64,000 nucleotides of DNA from Boseongicola sp. (GCA_014075275.1 CP046179.1:242501-306500), one strand, 5' to 3'. Positions 47,727-57,219 are shown, counted from the first letter of the stretch. Made by a program: numbers and translations. The notes: generated by a model not told the origin, from the letters alone.

Positions 47727-48790
47727 TACGAACGGCACGATGGACGCTTTGGTTTTGACCGCGCCACGCGAGTTTGAAGTGCGTGAAGTCCCGATCCCGT
47801 CCGTCGAAGGTGACGAAGTTCTGTGCAAGGTCGATACGACCTATATCTGTGGGACGGATCCCCACATTATCCAAGGCGATTTCCCCGGTTTCTGGCCTCC
47901 TGCTTTTCCGTTCATTCCCGGCCATGAATGGTCTGGGACAATCGTCGAGACGGGCCCCAAGGCGGCGGCTCTAGGTTGGAAAGGCGGCGACCGGGTGTGT
48001 GCAATTTCTCATGTTGGCTGTGGTTACTGCAAGAATTGCATGTCCGGTCGCTACACGATCTGTCTGAATTACGGTGTGCTTGACGCCGGTCACCGCCAGC
48101 ACGGTCACATCACGCCGGGGGGCCTATGCCCAGTACATGGCTGCCTCAGTCAAAAGCCTCTACAAAGTCCCTGACGATATGGACCTCGAATACGCGGCAA
48201 ATATCGACCCGCTGTCGATCGCGCTTTACACGGTTAACCGTTCCAGGTTCGAGCCGGGTGACGACGTTCTGATCATGGGAACAGGTCCGCAAGGTTTGAT
48301 GGCGCAACTATGCGCGCAAGCAATGGGAGCAGGGCGCGTCATAATCGCAGGCAGCGGTGAGCGTTTGGATTTGGCGGTTAAACTGGGCGCGATTGGCATA
48401 AACTACCGCGATACGAACGTCGTCGATGCGGTCCACGATCTGACCGGCGGTCTGGGCGTGCCTCGGGTGCTTGAATGTGCGGGCACTGTGCAGGCCATCC
48501 AACAGGCTTGTCTGGCAGCAGCTAAAGGCGGCGTCGTGTCGATGATCGGAATTCCACATGCCGATCCCAGCTTGCCGATTAAGCGCATGGTTCTCGATGA
48601 AGTCGAGCTAGTCGGAAATCGGGCCAACCCGAACACCGCCCAGCCCGCAATCGCCATGCTCGCGGAAGGCCGTGTCGATCTTAAGCCCCTGTTATCGCAC
48701 AGGTTTCCTCTGTCGGATTTCGCTACAGCGTTGGACATCTACGAAGGGCGCAAAGATGGCGCGATGAAAGTCGCGATAAAGCCCAATTGA
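47719..48790 (+). pseudogene. Zinc-dependent alcohol dehydrogenase with a frameshift
   Basis: The frame from 47719 carries the catalytic zinc site (YICGTDPH, FPFIPGHEWSG) and structural zinc cysteines (CGYCKNCMSGRYTIC), then loses homology after GHIT. The +1-shifted frame continues from GAYAQYMAASVKSLYKVPDD through the Rossmann domain (LIMGTGPQGLMAQLCAQAMGA) to 48790. The break is at six G residues (48117-48122); five would restore one frame of about 357 residues. The start overlaps the Mo-subunit stop by eight bases. It would oxidise an alcohol to a ketone or aldehyde with NAD. Sequencing error or slipped-strand variation are alternatives. Confidence 0.85.
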
Positions 48791-48861
48791 ATTGGTCGCA
48801 AAGCCTCACCGGGTCGGATCGGGCTGCTTCCGCCAATAATAAGACTTGAAGGAAATAATGA

Positions 48862-49782
48862 ATGTCGTTGAAGATCGAGTGCATTTTGGACTGCAACAAC
48901 CATTTGGGTGAGGGGCCAGTGTGGGATGTGGATGAGGGGCGACTGTACTGGCTAGATTGCACTGGGCCGCGCTTCGGAAAAAAGGCGGTCTGGCGAATGG
49001 ACCCCAAAACCGGCAAAGTTGAAAGCTGGGATCTTCCAAAAGACATCGGCGCAATGGCACTCCGTGAAAAGGGCGGGGCGGTTGCGGCCATGAGCGATGG
49101 TTTTTACTTCATGCATTTCAAGGGCGATCAACTCGAACTTGAGTTGATCAAGGAAGTTGACGCCGACATCGAACGGACGCGCTTGAACGACGGTAAAGTT
49201 GATCGCCGCGGGCGGTTTTTCGCAGGCGGAATGGATGATCTCGAGGAACTCAGAAATTGCGGCCTTTGGCGACTTGACCCAGACCTATCCGTGACCAAGG
49301 TCGAAGATGGATTGATGTGCACCAACGGTCCTTGCTGGAGCCCAGACGACAAAACATTCTACGTCGCTGACACTTTCATCGAAGAATTCTGGGCCTACGA
49401 CTACGATATCGAGACTGGCGACTTGTCCAACAAACGAGTGCACGCGTCCACCAAGGAAGACGAGGGCGTGGCGGATGGCTCCACTGTGGATGATGAAGGT
49501 TACATGTGGAATGCCCAACTGATTTCCGGCGATCTCGTACGCTATGCGCCCGATGGAAGTGTCGAACGTCGCATCGGGATGCCAGTGAAAAACATCACCT
49601 CGGTTATGTTTGGCGGCGACAATCTTGATGTGCTCTATGTGACCTCGATGGCGCGTGTGAAGCATCCGGCAGTCCATGATATGTTCGCAGTGCAGGAAAA
49701 GCCGCAGTTTCTGGCAGGAAGTCTTTTTGCCGTCACCGGGCTTGGTATCCGTGGCTTGCCTGAACCCCGTTTCGCAGGCTGA
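48862..49782 (+). CDS. SMP-30/gluconolactonase-family hydrolase
   Basis: 306 residues of a six-bladed propeller: LGEGPVWDVDEGRLYWLD (metal-binding glutamate near residue 17), RLNDGKVDRRGRFFAGGM, TNGPCWSPDDKTFYVADT and GVADGSTVDDEGYMWNAQ, which carries the catalytic aspartate. These enzymes open lactones with a divalent cation. The gene has an aagga site and follows the dehydrogenase by 71 bases, fitting hydrolysis of a lactone formed upstream. Confidence 0.9.
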   Translation: MSLKIECILDCNNHLGEGPVWDVDEGRLYWLDCTGPRFGKKAVWRMDPKTGKVESWDLPKDIGAMALREKGGAVAAMSDGFYFMHFKGDQLELELIKEVDADIERTRLNDGKVDRRGRFFAGGMDDLEELRNCGLWRLDPDLSVTKVEDGLMCTNGPCWSPDDKTFYVADTFIEEFWAYDYDIETGDLSNKRVHASTKEDEGVADGSTVDDEGYMWNAQLISGDLVRYAPDGSVERRIGMPVKNITSVMFGGDNLDVLYVTSMARVKHPAVHDMFAVQEKPQFLAGSLFAVTGLGIRGLPEPRFAG

Positions 49783-49806
49783 TTTGATGACTAAAAGGAT
49801 ACGACT

Positions 49807-50748
49807 ATGACCCAAGGCACCCAGGCAGGAAAAGTCATTATCACTTGCGCGGTTACGGGTGCGATCCACACTCCCTCGATGACCCCACACTTGCCGATCA
49901 CACCAAATGAGATAGCAGCAGAAGCCATTGCCGCAGCCGAGGCCGGTGCAGCAATCCTGCATCTCCATGCTCGCAACCCTGAAACCGGTCAACCCGATCA
50001 AAGCCCGGAAGGATTTGCGGCGTTTCTGCCCCGGATAAAACAGGGCACCAATGCGGTTGTGAACATCACAACTGGCGGCAGCCCTTATATGAGCGTCGAA
50101 GAGCGTGTCGCTCCAGCAGCAAAATACCAATCCGAAGTTGCATCACTGAATATGGGGTCGATGAATTTCGGTCTTTACCCAATGTTGAAACGGTTCAAGC
50201 AATTCAAATTCGATTGGGAGCGCGAACACTTGGAAGGTTCTCGAGATCTGGTGTTTCGTAATTCTTTCAAAGATATAGAGTATGTTTTGCAAACCTGCTA
50301 CGGGAATGGAACCCGGTTTGAGTTTGAGTGTTACGACATTTCCCACCTCTACAATCTCGCCCATTTTGCTGATCGTGGTTTGGTAAAAGCGCCGTTTTTT
50401 GTACAGTCCGTCTTCGGTTTGCTTGGGGGTATCGGCCCACACCCTGAAGACGTCATGCATATGAAGCGCACCGCGGATCGGTTGTTCGGGTCGGATTTTC
50501 GTTGGTCAGTCCTTGGCGCAGGCGCCAATCAACTGCGCATCGCGGCTCAGGCAGCGGCGCTCGGGGGAAACGTTCGCGTCGGGCTGGAAGACAGCATTTG
50601 GGCCGGAAAAGGCGAACTCGCAACTTCCAACGCGGTGCAAGTTAAAAAAGTTAGGCAAATCATAGAAGGCCTTGGCCTCGCTGTTGCCACTCCGGATGAA
50701 GCTCGCGAAATCCTGGCCCTGAAAGGCAGCGACCAAGTCTCATTCTAA
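49807..50748 (+). CDS. BKACE-family beta-keto acid cleavage enzyme (DUF849)
   Basis: 313 residues of a TIM barrel. The zinc motif LHLHARNPETG (about residues 49-59), the NITTGGSPYMS substrate loop and GLEDSIWAGKGE are BKACE hallmarks (prototype Kce, 3-keto-5-aminohexanoate cleavage). The enzyme condenses a beta-keto acid with acetyl-CoA, giving acetoacetate and a CoA ester. It lies 24 bases after the lactonase gene with its own aaagga site. It would be the carbon-carbon cleaving end of this cluster's pathway. Confidence 0.9.
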   Translation: MTQGTQAGKVIITCAVTGAIHTPSMTPHLPITPNEIAAEAIAAAEAGAAILHLHARNPETGQPDQSPEGFAAFLPRIKQGTNAVVNITTGGSPYMSVEERVAPAAKYQSEVASLNMGSMNFGLYPMLKRFKQFKFDWEREHLEGSRDLVFRNSFKDIEYVLQTCYGNGTRFEFECYDISHLYNLAHFADRGLVKAPFFVQSVFGLLGGIGPHPEDVMHMKRTADRLFGSDFRWSVLGAGANQLRIAAQAAALGGNVRVGLEDSIWAGKGELATSNAVQVKKVRQIIEGLGLAVATPDEAREILALKGSDQVSF

Positions 50749-51060
50749 TTAACGCGGAAATCAATTCCTGCCAGCATCAGAAAGAGCGACTTTCATGCAC
50801 AGCTGTGTGGTATTTGAACTCACGAAAATTCGTATCTTGGGCGCTCTAATATCCAGCCCGAAATCGGCCCGGGGTCCCATTCCGCGAAAATTTTGGAGAG
50901 TCCGGGCAACCGGACCAGCGACCTAGAGGTCAGGGAAAGACGGATACTGGATTGGTGGCCATTGCCTATGTCATCTTTTTGGTCGAGCTGATAATTTGAT
51001 CGGCAATTCAAGACTTGGAAACCTAGTTTCTGCGCCGGCTGTCGAGGCAAGGGGGGGCAA
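50749..51060. other. Gene-free stretch before the cytochrome b561 gene
   Basis: 312 bases without a supported gene. It probably holds the promoter of the following pair of genes; no clear operator or terminator was recognised. Confidence 0.4.
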
Positions 51061-51795
51061 ATGTGGGAGTGGCTGACCCTTCCAATTGATCACAGTCGTA
51101 CGCACGATGTCGGACTTGCAGTGTCATGGCACGGCCGCGCAATGGTGATCGCCTGGGGTGTGCTCGCGCCCCTTGCTGTTATTGTCGCTAGGTTTTTCAA
51201 GATACTGCCCGGGCAAAACTGGCCAAAGAAACGAGATTCAAAGTTTTGGTGGCGGTTTCATTGGATGGGCCAATTGGTCGTATTTCTGCTGGCAATAATT
51301 GGACTCTTCTTGGTTCTGGCAAACGGTGCGGCACCGGTGAATGATCACAGTTTGATAGGTTATGCCGTGATTTTTGGACTGATTGTTCAAGTCACTTTTG
51401 GTCTGTTTCGCGGGTCAAAAGGCGGGCCAACTGAGTCATCTAAAGACGGCAGTTTAAGGGGCTATCATTATGACATGACGCCAAGGCGCCGCGCATTCGA
51501 GGCGCTTCACAAATCCACCGGATACGGTGTCATAGTATTGGCAGTTGTTGCCATCTTATTGGGACTGTGGAGCGCAAATGCACCCGTTTGGATGTGGCTT
51601 GCCTTGGGTGTTTGGTGGTTTGTCTTAATCCTTGTATTTCTCAAGATGCAAAGTCGAGGTATGGCAGTAGATACATATCAGGCGATCTGGGGCGTCGATC
51701 CATCGCACCCTGGTAATACCATGCCACATCCTGGTTGGTGGGTGCGACGGTCCAGTAATGATCCGAAGGGAGACAAAATTGTTCGGCGTAATTGA
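51061..51795 (+). CDS. Cytochrome b561-domain membrane protein
   Basis: 244 residues with five to six hydrophobic segments. Four histidines placed in or next to helices (VSWHGRAMVIAWG, WRFHWMGQ, NDHSLIGYA, EALHKSTGYG) fit the two-haem cytochrome b561 pattern. It would pass electrons across the cytoplasmic membrane, often to or from a secreted dehydrogenase or lactone-forming enzyme. The next gene, an SMP-30 protein, overlaps its end by 17 bases, so the two are translated together. Confidence 0.8.
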   Translation: MWEWLTLPIDHSRTHDVGLAVSWHGRAMVIAWGVLAPLAVIVARFFKILPGQNWPKKRDSKFWWRFHWMGQLVVFLLAIIGLFLVLANGAAPVNDHSLIGYAVIFGLIVQVTFGLFRGSKGGPTESSKDGSLRGYHYDMTPRRRAFEALHKSTGYGVIVLAVVAILLGLWSANAPVWMWLALGVWWFVLILVFLKMQSRGMAVDTYQAIWGVDPSHPGNTMPHPGWWVRRSSNDPKGDKIVRRN

Positions 51796-52720
51796 AGGAA
51801 CCGGATTTGAAGCCATCGATCCAAGCTTTGTCGAATGTCTGATCGGGCATGCCCGTGTCGAGCGTCTCTGGACGGGCGCCCGCTGGTCAGAAGGACCGGT
51901 CTGGGTTGCTGCGGGCCGTTACTTGCTATGGTCGGACATCCCAAACAATAAGATGATGCGGTTCGATGAAACCGACGGCTCGGTTTCCACATTCCGCCAG
52001 CCTTCGAACAACTCCAATGGAAACACCTTGGACCGTGAAGGTCGGCTGGTAACAGGTGAGCACTTGTCCCGCAGAGTGACGAGAACAGAGCATGATGGTT
52101 CCATCACCGTAATCGCTGACAGCTTTGACGGCAAAAGACTGAACTCTCCAAACGACGTCGTCGTCAAGTCCGATGGCTCCATCTGGTTCACAGACCCGTC
52201 CTATGGAATTCTAATGGATTATGAAGGCGGTCGCGCCGAAAGTGAAATTGGCGCGTGCTATGTCTATCGTGTTGATCCTAATGGTGAAATTAGCATTGTT
52301 GCCGATGACTACGTTAAACCAAACGGATTGGCATTCTCTCCGGATGAAAGTCAGCTTTATATTGCAGATACCGGTGCATCGCATATGTCCGACGGTCCTG
52401 CTCACATTCGAGTCCACGACGTTTCCTCCGACGGCTCCCTTAGCGGTGGCAGTGTGATCGCAGAGTGTTCAGCTGGCCTTTTTGATGGGCTTCGATTGGA
52501 CCGCGACGGTCGAATTTGGAGTTCAGCTGCCGACGGCGTCCATTGCATGACATCTGATGGATCACTGATTGGAAAGATCTACATCCCCGAGCTGGTCGCA
52601 AATGTATGTTTCGGTGGTCCGAAACTAAATAGGCTGTTCATTTGCGGAACAACCTCACTTTACTCGGTCTTTTTGAATGTGAACGGCATTTCGCCGATCG
52701 GAGCAATCGCCGAAATGTAG
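51779..52720 (+). CDS. SMP-30/gluconolactonase-family hydrolase (second copy)
   Basis: 313 residues from a TTG start chosen because gaagggaga lies six bases upstream and the product then begins MFGVIEGTGFEAIDPSF, as in relatives. An ATG seven codons earlier lacks a binding site. Propeller motifs are RWSEGPVWVAAGRYLLWSDI, NGNTLDREGRLVTGEH, LNSPNDVVVKSDGSIWFTDP (catalytic N/D region) and GLRLDRDGRIWSS. It belongs to a different subgroup from the 48.9-kb enzyme. Probable lactonase; substrate unknown. Confidence 0.88.
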   Translation: MFGVIEGTGFEAIDPSFVECLIGHARVERLWTGARWSEGPVWVAAGRYLLWSDIPNNKMMRFDETDGSVSTFRQPSNNSNGNTLDREGRLVTGEHLSRRVTRTEHDGSITVIADSFDGKRLNSPNDVVVKSDGSIWFTDPSYGILMDYEGGRAESEIGACYVYRVDPNGEISIVADDYVKPNGLAFSPDESQLYIADTGASHMSDGPAHIRVHDVSSDGSLSGGSVIAECSAGLFDGLRLDRDGRIWSSAADGVHCMTSDGSLIGKIYIPELVANVCFGGPKLNRLFICGTTSLYSVFLNVNGISPIGAIAEM

Positions 52721-52792
52721 CCTTAGTTTGTAAATTGCCACAGTGTGTAGGATTAAACAGTCCGGTTGCCGCTTCGTTTCATGCGCAATAGA

Positions 52793-53710
52793 TCATTCAC
52801 TCTGTTGCAGTTTTGCGGATTTTCGGAACTCGGCTGGCGTTGTGCCAGACGATTTTTGAAACGCTTCGTAGAATGCAGACTGAGACCGAAATCCGCAGTC
52901 CAACCCGATGGTCAAAATTTTCTGGTCCGTTTCTGCCAATAGCATTTTTGCGTGACTAATCCTCAAAGAAGACAAATGCGCTTTGACGGTTGTTCCAAGC
53001 ACTTTCTTGAACAATTGAATGGCGTAGTTCGGCGAAACGTTCGCCGCATTGGCGATGTCATCCAGCCCAATGGGTTCGGCATAGTTTCGGGCAACAAATC
53101 TGAGCATACGGTCAAAGTGTCTTATCGCATTGCCTCCAACTCGCTGTGCGTTGCCTTCTACGGGCTCGCTGTTAATCGCTTTCCAGCCATCAAGCGCCAT
53201 ACGGGTAAGCCGCCCCTGAACTTCGACCATATGCAATCTGTCCCACCTGTCGTCATTCTGGTGTCTTCGCCGAGCCCAGTTTCTGGCGATTTCATAGTCG
53301 GCGGCATTTTCATTTGTTGAAGTTAGAATCGCGCCGGAAAGAAGCGCGTCAACAAAGCTCTGCGGCAATGGCCAACTCCAAAATTCGTGTAGCGGAACGT
53401 AGATATTTATTATCTCCCCTACACCATCAATTGCCGCGACCCGGTGCGGGCGCGCACCCCAAAATACGCAAAATTTTTCCGACGGAACTTCGACAAGCTT
53501 TCTTCCGAAGGAATAGGTCATCTGGCAGTTGATGAGAAAATTGATCTCTAACGTCGGATGCACGTGATACGCCGTTTCCATGATTTGCGGCGCATGGTGC
53601 TCGATCAGCACTCCGTCGGTATGTGTCTCAATATAAAGATGATCGGAGTACGTTAGTTTGTTTCGCCTGCTTTGTGCATCTGCCATTTCGGTCTTTCCGA
53701 AGATCCCCAC
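52793..53710 (-). CDS. AraC-family transcriptional regulator with cupin sensor domain
   Basis: 305 residues (or 297 from the in-frame ATG at 53686). An N-terminal cupin-like domain (YHVHPTLEINFLINCQMTY) is followed by the double helix-turn-helix, about residues 205-300 (IGLDDIANAANVSPNYAIQLFKKV, LTIGLDCGFRSQSAFYEAFQ). It resembles MelR/YdfF-type sugar or lactone regulators. It is convergent with the SMP-30 gene and is a candidate regulator for the 51-53 kb genes. Confidence 0.88.
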   Translation of the reverse strand: MGIFGKTEMADAQSRRNKLTYSDHLYIETHTDGVLIEHHAPQIMETAYHVHPTLEINFLINCQMTYSFGRKLVEVPSEKFCVFWGARPHRVAAIDGVGEIINIYVPLHEFWSWPLPQSFVDALLSGAILTSTNENAADYEIARNWARRRHQNDDRWDRLHMVEVQGRLTRMALDGWKAINSEPVEGNAQRVGGNAIRHFDRMLRFVARNYAEPIGLDDIANAANVSPNYAIQLFKKVLGTTVKAHLSSLRISHAKMLLAETDQKILTIGLDCGFRSQSAFYEAFQKSSGTTPAEFRKSAKLQQSE

Positions 53711-54036
53711 GCCTATTTTTCAATACATGAATCAAGATCAATCGACGAGCTAATTCCAGAGATTGTATGATTTCCCGGAACTGTTCTTCCGCTTTCCGAC
53801 ATTTCAGAAGTGAAACCAGATGAAGTCATATTCGGAGAAAAATGCCGCAAATATATAAGTTTAAATGCGCGGCGATGTGGCATTGATGCAGCCCTTGCGC
53901 CGAAGTTCGCAAGCTGCATGGAGCCACGATTTTGGAATATGCGCGTAAACCCGGAACATTAAGATAGCTTCGCTCGACAGCAGTTGCATGTGGTGCCTTG
54001 CTGGGTTTGCGCACTTTGGAGGCAGTTAGATACGCC
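53711..54036. other. Gene-free stretch between AraC and IclR genes
   Basis: 326 bases upstream of the AraC start and downstream of the IclR stop. No gene is supported. It contains AT-rich stretches likely to hold the AraC promoter; no clear operator was recognised. Confidence 0.4.
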
Positions 54037-54834
54037 TCAGGTGACTTGAGACGGAGTTGGATATTCGTCAGCGCTGCTTCGCCCCGCCACCGTCAGGGAA
54101 AAGTTTTTTGCCAGGCGGATACATTCATGACCCATTTTTGCACGAAATGCCTCAGTAAACACGCGCACAGACCCTGTCGCTCCGATGGAAAGTGTCGCAC
54201 CCAGCCCTGACGTTCCAACTACACATGCGACAGAGCAAAGTCCGCGCTCGATTTCCTCGACGCATTCCGCATAGCCGCGCGCGCGAATTGCCGTCAGATC
54301 TGCCTCAAGGTCACCTACGTTGGTATGTGTGAATTCGGTGTATGATTTTAGGCGTCCCTCAAGATCCTGTGTGGCTTTGATGTTATTGTGAAACGCGGCA
54401 ATTGCCTTTGAGCACGAGCAGGCGTGAAGCGGTCGTTTGCCCAACCCGGGGTGCAGAAATGAAACGCCTGTGTCAGGTGTTTCCACATGAATGATTTCGA
54501 CAGCCGGACCGCGAAGTCGGGACAGAAAAAATGCAACGCCGTACTCGGTTGCGGTTTTCTTGAGCCGTGGCGCGATCAGATCGACAAGTGCTGCATCTGA
54601 TTGATCTGATTGCGAAATTCTCATCAGTCGGGTGCCGATAGCAAATCGGCCTTTTGAAACGGGGTCAATCAAACCTACACCAACCAGGTCTTGAACGAGG
54701 CGATAGGCTGATGGCTTTGGCAAATCCGAGTGCGCACAAATGTCCGCAACTGTTGCCTCACCTTTTTGGCCGACGATTTCCAATATCATGGTTAGGCGTT
54801 CTAGATGCAATTTTCTTACCTTGTGAGAATTCAA
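54037..54834 (-). CDS. IclR-family transcriptional regulator
   Basis: 265 residues. The winged helix (TVADICAHSDLPKPSAYRLVQDL, about residues 28-50) precedes the IclR effector domain (LHACSCSKAIAAF, ARGYAECVEEIERGLCSVACVV). The start is uncertain: TTG at 54834, or TTG at 54810 with aagg nine bases upstream. Only about ten bases separate it from the divergent mtoX start, so it must control that operon by binding across both starts. Confidence 0.88.
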   Translation of the reverse strand: MNSHKVRKLHLERLTMILEIVGQKGEATVADICAHSDLPKPSAYRLVQDLVGVGLIDPVSKGRFAIGTRLMRISQSDQSDAALVDLIAPRLKKTATEYGVAFFLSRLRGPAVEIIHVETPDTGVSFLHPGLGKRPLHACSCSKAIAAFHNNIKATQDLEGRLKSYTEFTHTNVGDLEADLTAIRARGYAECVEEIERGLCSVACVVGTSGLGATLSIGATGSVRVFTEAFRAKMGHECIRLAKNFSLTVAGRSSADEYPTPSQVT

Positions 54835-54844
54835 TTATCATTGT

Positions 54845-56239
54845 ATGAGCAAATATGATGCGGTGCAATCAAGGAATGACAGAATGGACGGAGTTTGCTG
54901 CGGACCAGGCTATGCAAGCCCCGCCGAAGCCATTCAGGCTCCGCGCGAAAAACTGCTCTATACTATAGCCATCTACACCGGTACCGGGATTCAAAAGCCA
55001 GACTATCTTGCGACTGTAGACTCAGATCCTGATAGCTCCACCTACTCTCAGGTAATTCACCGTCTCGAAATGCCAGGAATTGGTGACGAGTTGCACCATA
55101 TGGGTTGGAATGCTTGTTCCTCCTGTCACGACGACAGTTCGATGACCCGCAAATATCTGCTGGTACCTGGCGTGCGCTCCAATAATATTCATGTAATTGA
55201 CACAGCCACCGATCCTTATGCACCACGTCTGCATAAAGTAATCGACGGTGCCGAGATTAAATCAAAGACCAACCTCTCAGGCCCACACACGGTGCACTGT
55301 CTAGGTTCCGAGATCATTATTTCGTTTCTAGGCGACGCAAAGGGCGACGCGCCCGGCGGCTACCTGCATATGAATAAGGACTTCGAGATCTTAGGCCGTT
55401 GGGAAAATTCGATGGGTGATATCCCGTTTGGCTATGACTTTTTGTATCAGCCACGGCACAACGGGATGGTATCATCCGAGTGGGCCGCGCCGAACACGTT
55501 CATGCCCGGTTTTGACTTAGAAGAAGTCGGCCACCTCAAATACGGGCGCAGACTTCACATTTGGGACTTTGAAAAACGCGAACCGATCGAAACCATGTAT
55601 CTTGGCGAAGACGGCCTGATCCCCTTGGAGGTTAAATTCCACCATAACCCCGACAGTACCCATGGATTTTGCGGTGCCGCGCTCAGTACGAATGTTATCC
55701 ACTTCTGGAAGTCGGATCAGGGCAAATGGGAGTGGGAAAAGGTTATCGACGTTGAAAACGAACCGCACCCGGAATGGCCGATCCCGGTTCCAGGAGTGAT
55801 GTCAGCCATTCTGGTCTCGATGGATGATAAGTACCTCTACCTGAACAACTGGCTACACGGCGATATGCGTCAATATGATATCACAGACCCTCACAACCCG
55901 GTTCTGACCGGTCAGGTCTTCATGGGCGGTCTTTTGGGCAAAGCTCCCGAAGTAAACGGCGTCAAAGTGGCCGGCGGCCCGCAGATGTTTCAACTCAGCC
56001 TGGATGGCAAACGGCTTTACGTAACGACGTCGCTTTTTTCGACCTGGGACAATCAATTCTACCCGGAAATCCGCTCGCGGGGCGGGGTGATGATGATGAT
56101 CGACTGTGATGTGATAAGTGGCGGAATGACCATCAATAAAGACTTTATGGTGGACTTCGGCAATGAGCCAAACGGACCAAGCCGCTGCCACGAAACGCGT
56201 TACCCCGGTGGCGATTGTACAAGCGATATTTGGTTGTGA
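54845..56239 (+). CDS. mtoX: SBP56-family protein, probable methanethiol oxidase
   Basis: 464 residues spanning the whole selenium-binding-protein 56 family: YTIAIYTGTGIQKPDYLATVD at the N-terminus, HHMGWNACSSCHDDSS with the conserved CSSC, SGPHTVHCLGSE, SEWAAPNTFMPGF, HHNPDSTHGFCG and RCHETRYPGGDCTSDIWL at the end. Bacterial members shown to oxidise methanethiol (MtoX) use copper, yielding formaldehyde, sulfide and peroxide; conserved histidines here fit that. There is no signal peptide, although characterised MtoX is described as periplasmic. The neighbours differ from the SCO1/MauG genes of known mtoX loci, so the substrate is an inference. Confidence 0.85.
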   Translation: MSKYDAVQSRNDRMDGVCCGPGYASPAEAIQAPREKLLYTIAIYTGTGIQKPDYLATVDSDPDSSTYSQVIHRLEMPGIGDELHHMGWNACSSCHDDSSMTRKYLLVPGVRSNNIHVIDTATDPYAPRLHKVIDGAEIKSKTNLSGPHTVHCLGSEIIISFLGDAKGDAPGGYLHMNKDFEILGRWENSMGDIPFGYDFLYQPRHNGMVSSEWAAPNTFMPGFDLEEVGHLKYGRRLHIWDFEKREPIETMYLGEDGLIPLEVKFHHNPDSTHGFCGAALSTNVIHFWKSDQGKWEWEKVIDVENEPHPEWPIPVPGVMSAILVSMDDKYLYLNNWLHGDMRQYDITDPHNPVLTGQVFMGGLLGKAPEVNGVKVAGGPQMFQLSLDGKRLYVTTSLFSTWDNQFYPEIRSRGGVMMMIDCDVISGGMTINKDFMVDFGNEPNGPSRCHETRYPGGDCTSDIWL

Positions 56240-56604
56240 CCGAATTGCAGACCATAACCATCGCAAATCGCAACGGCGCAAAGTACCGGGTCGATGCCAG
56301 GCGCCCGTTGCTTGAGACTTTGCGCGAACAAGGCGTGGACCTGCCATATGGCTGCAAGTATGGCGGATGCATTACCTGTGCCGCAAAACTTACTCACGGA
56401 GGAGTAGATCAACGTCGCCAGGTCGCGCTCAACAATCGCCAGTTAAACAACGGATATGTGGTTTTGTGCGTGGCACGGCCCATGAACGATTGCACGTTCG
56501 AAATCGGAGTAGAAAGCCACGACAAGCTATACCGCAATCCATTTGTTGATCCGTTGGAACCGCATGAATTGAAGGCGGATATTGCCACTTCGAAGGAGTC
56601 GTAA
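56236..56604 (+). CDS. [2Fe-2S] ferredoxin
   Basis: 122 residues from GTG, which overlaps the mtoX stop by four bases (GTGA). Plant-type cluster ligands are in PYGCKYGGCITCAAKL, followed by a fourth cysteine in GYVVLCVARP. It probably carries electrons to or from a neighbouring oxidoreductase. It ends directly before the next gene's ATG. Confidence 0.88.
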   Translation: MTELQTITIANRNGAKYRVDARRPLLETLREQGVDLPYGCKYGGCITCAAKLTHGGVDQRRQVALNNRQLNNGYVVLCVARPMNDCTFEIGVESHDKLYRNPFVDPLEPHELKADIATSKES

Positions 56605-57069
56605 ATGCCCGATGCTGACGTTGATCATAAGTTCAACTATGATCCTGCTTTTCTGGCCGATATTTTAAAGTCGGTGAAAACCATCGCGATGGTCGGGGCC
56701 AGCGCGGACAAAACCAAGTTCAGCTACGGTGTGTTACGGGTCTTGCATGAAACGGGCTATGATATGATCCCGGTGAACCCAAATCCAAATCTGCAAGAAA
56801 TTCGCGGCATCCCTGTTTATCATGCGTTGGAAGACATCAATCGTCCAGTAGACATGGTCGAGGTCTTTCGCCCGAAAGAGGAGCTCTATGAATTTGCTGA
56901 AAAAACGATTGAGATTGGCGCCAAAGTGCTATGGGGCCAGATAGGTGTATATGACGAACGCGCTGCGGCGTTGGCGGAAGATGCAGGTCTGAAAGTCGTG
57001 ATGAACCGTTGCCCCAAAATCGAACTTTTCCGACCATTCTGGAAACCCCGCCTTGATCTGGCGATTTGA
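56605..57069 (+). CDS. CoA-binding (YccU-type) protein
   Basis: 154 residues of a single Rossmann CoA-binding domain: IAMVGASADKTKFSYGVLRVL, YDMIPVNPNPNLQEIRGIPV and LWGQIGVYDERAAALAEDAG. It is the stand-alone version of the succinyl-CoA-synthetase-like CoA-binding domain. It starts at the codon after the ferredoxin stop. Biochemical role unknown; its presence links the operon to CoA chemistry. Confidence 0.85.
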   Translation: MPDADVDHKFNYDPAFLADILKSVKTIAMVGASADKTKFSYGVLRVLHETGYDMIPVNPNPNLQEIRGIPVYHALEDINRPVDMVEVFRPKEELYEFAEKTIEIGAKVLWGQIGVYDERAAALAEDAGLKVVMNRCPKIELFRPFWKPRLDLAI

Positions 57070-57219
57070 GCGTCGGCAATTACAATCTGCACACACTACG
57101 AATATGAGACGCTGATTGCCGAGACTGGCTTAATGGCGACCGCTCAACGGACTACTGGGTATTGCTTTCCCATCCACCATTGGCGTTATATTTATTAATA
57201 TGGCCGGAGGCCCGCCCAG

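Noticed and set aside
46980-50130. Minus-strand frames of about 280 codons opposite the Mo-subunit and the SMP-30/BKACE genes
   Set aside because: They are antisense to well-supported genes and carry no recognisable motifs.
54845-56239. A selenium-related role for the SBP56 protein
   Set aside because: The family name is historical. No selenocysteine codon is present, and bacterial members studied are methanethiol oxidases.
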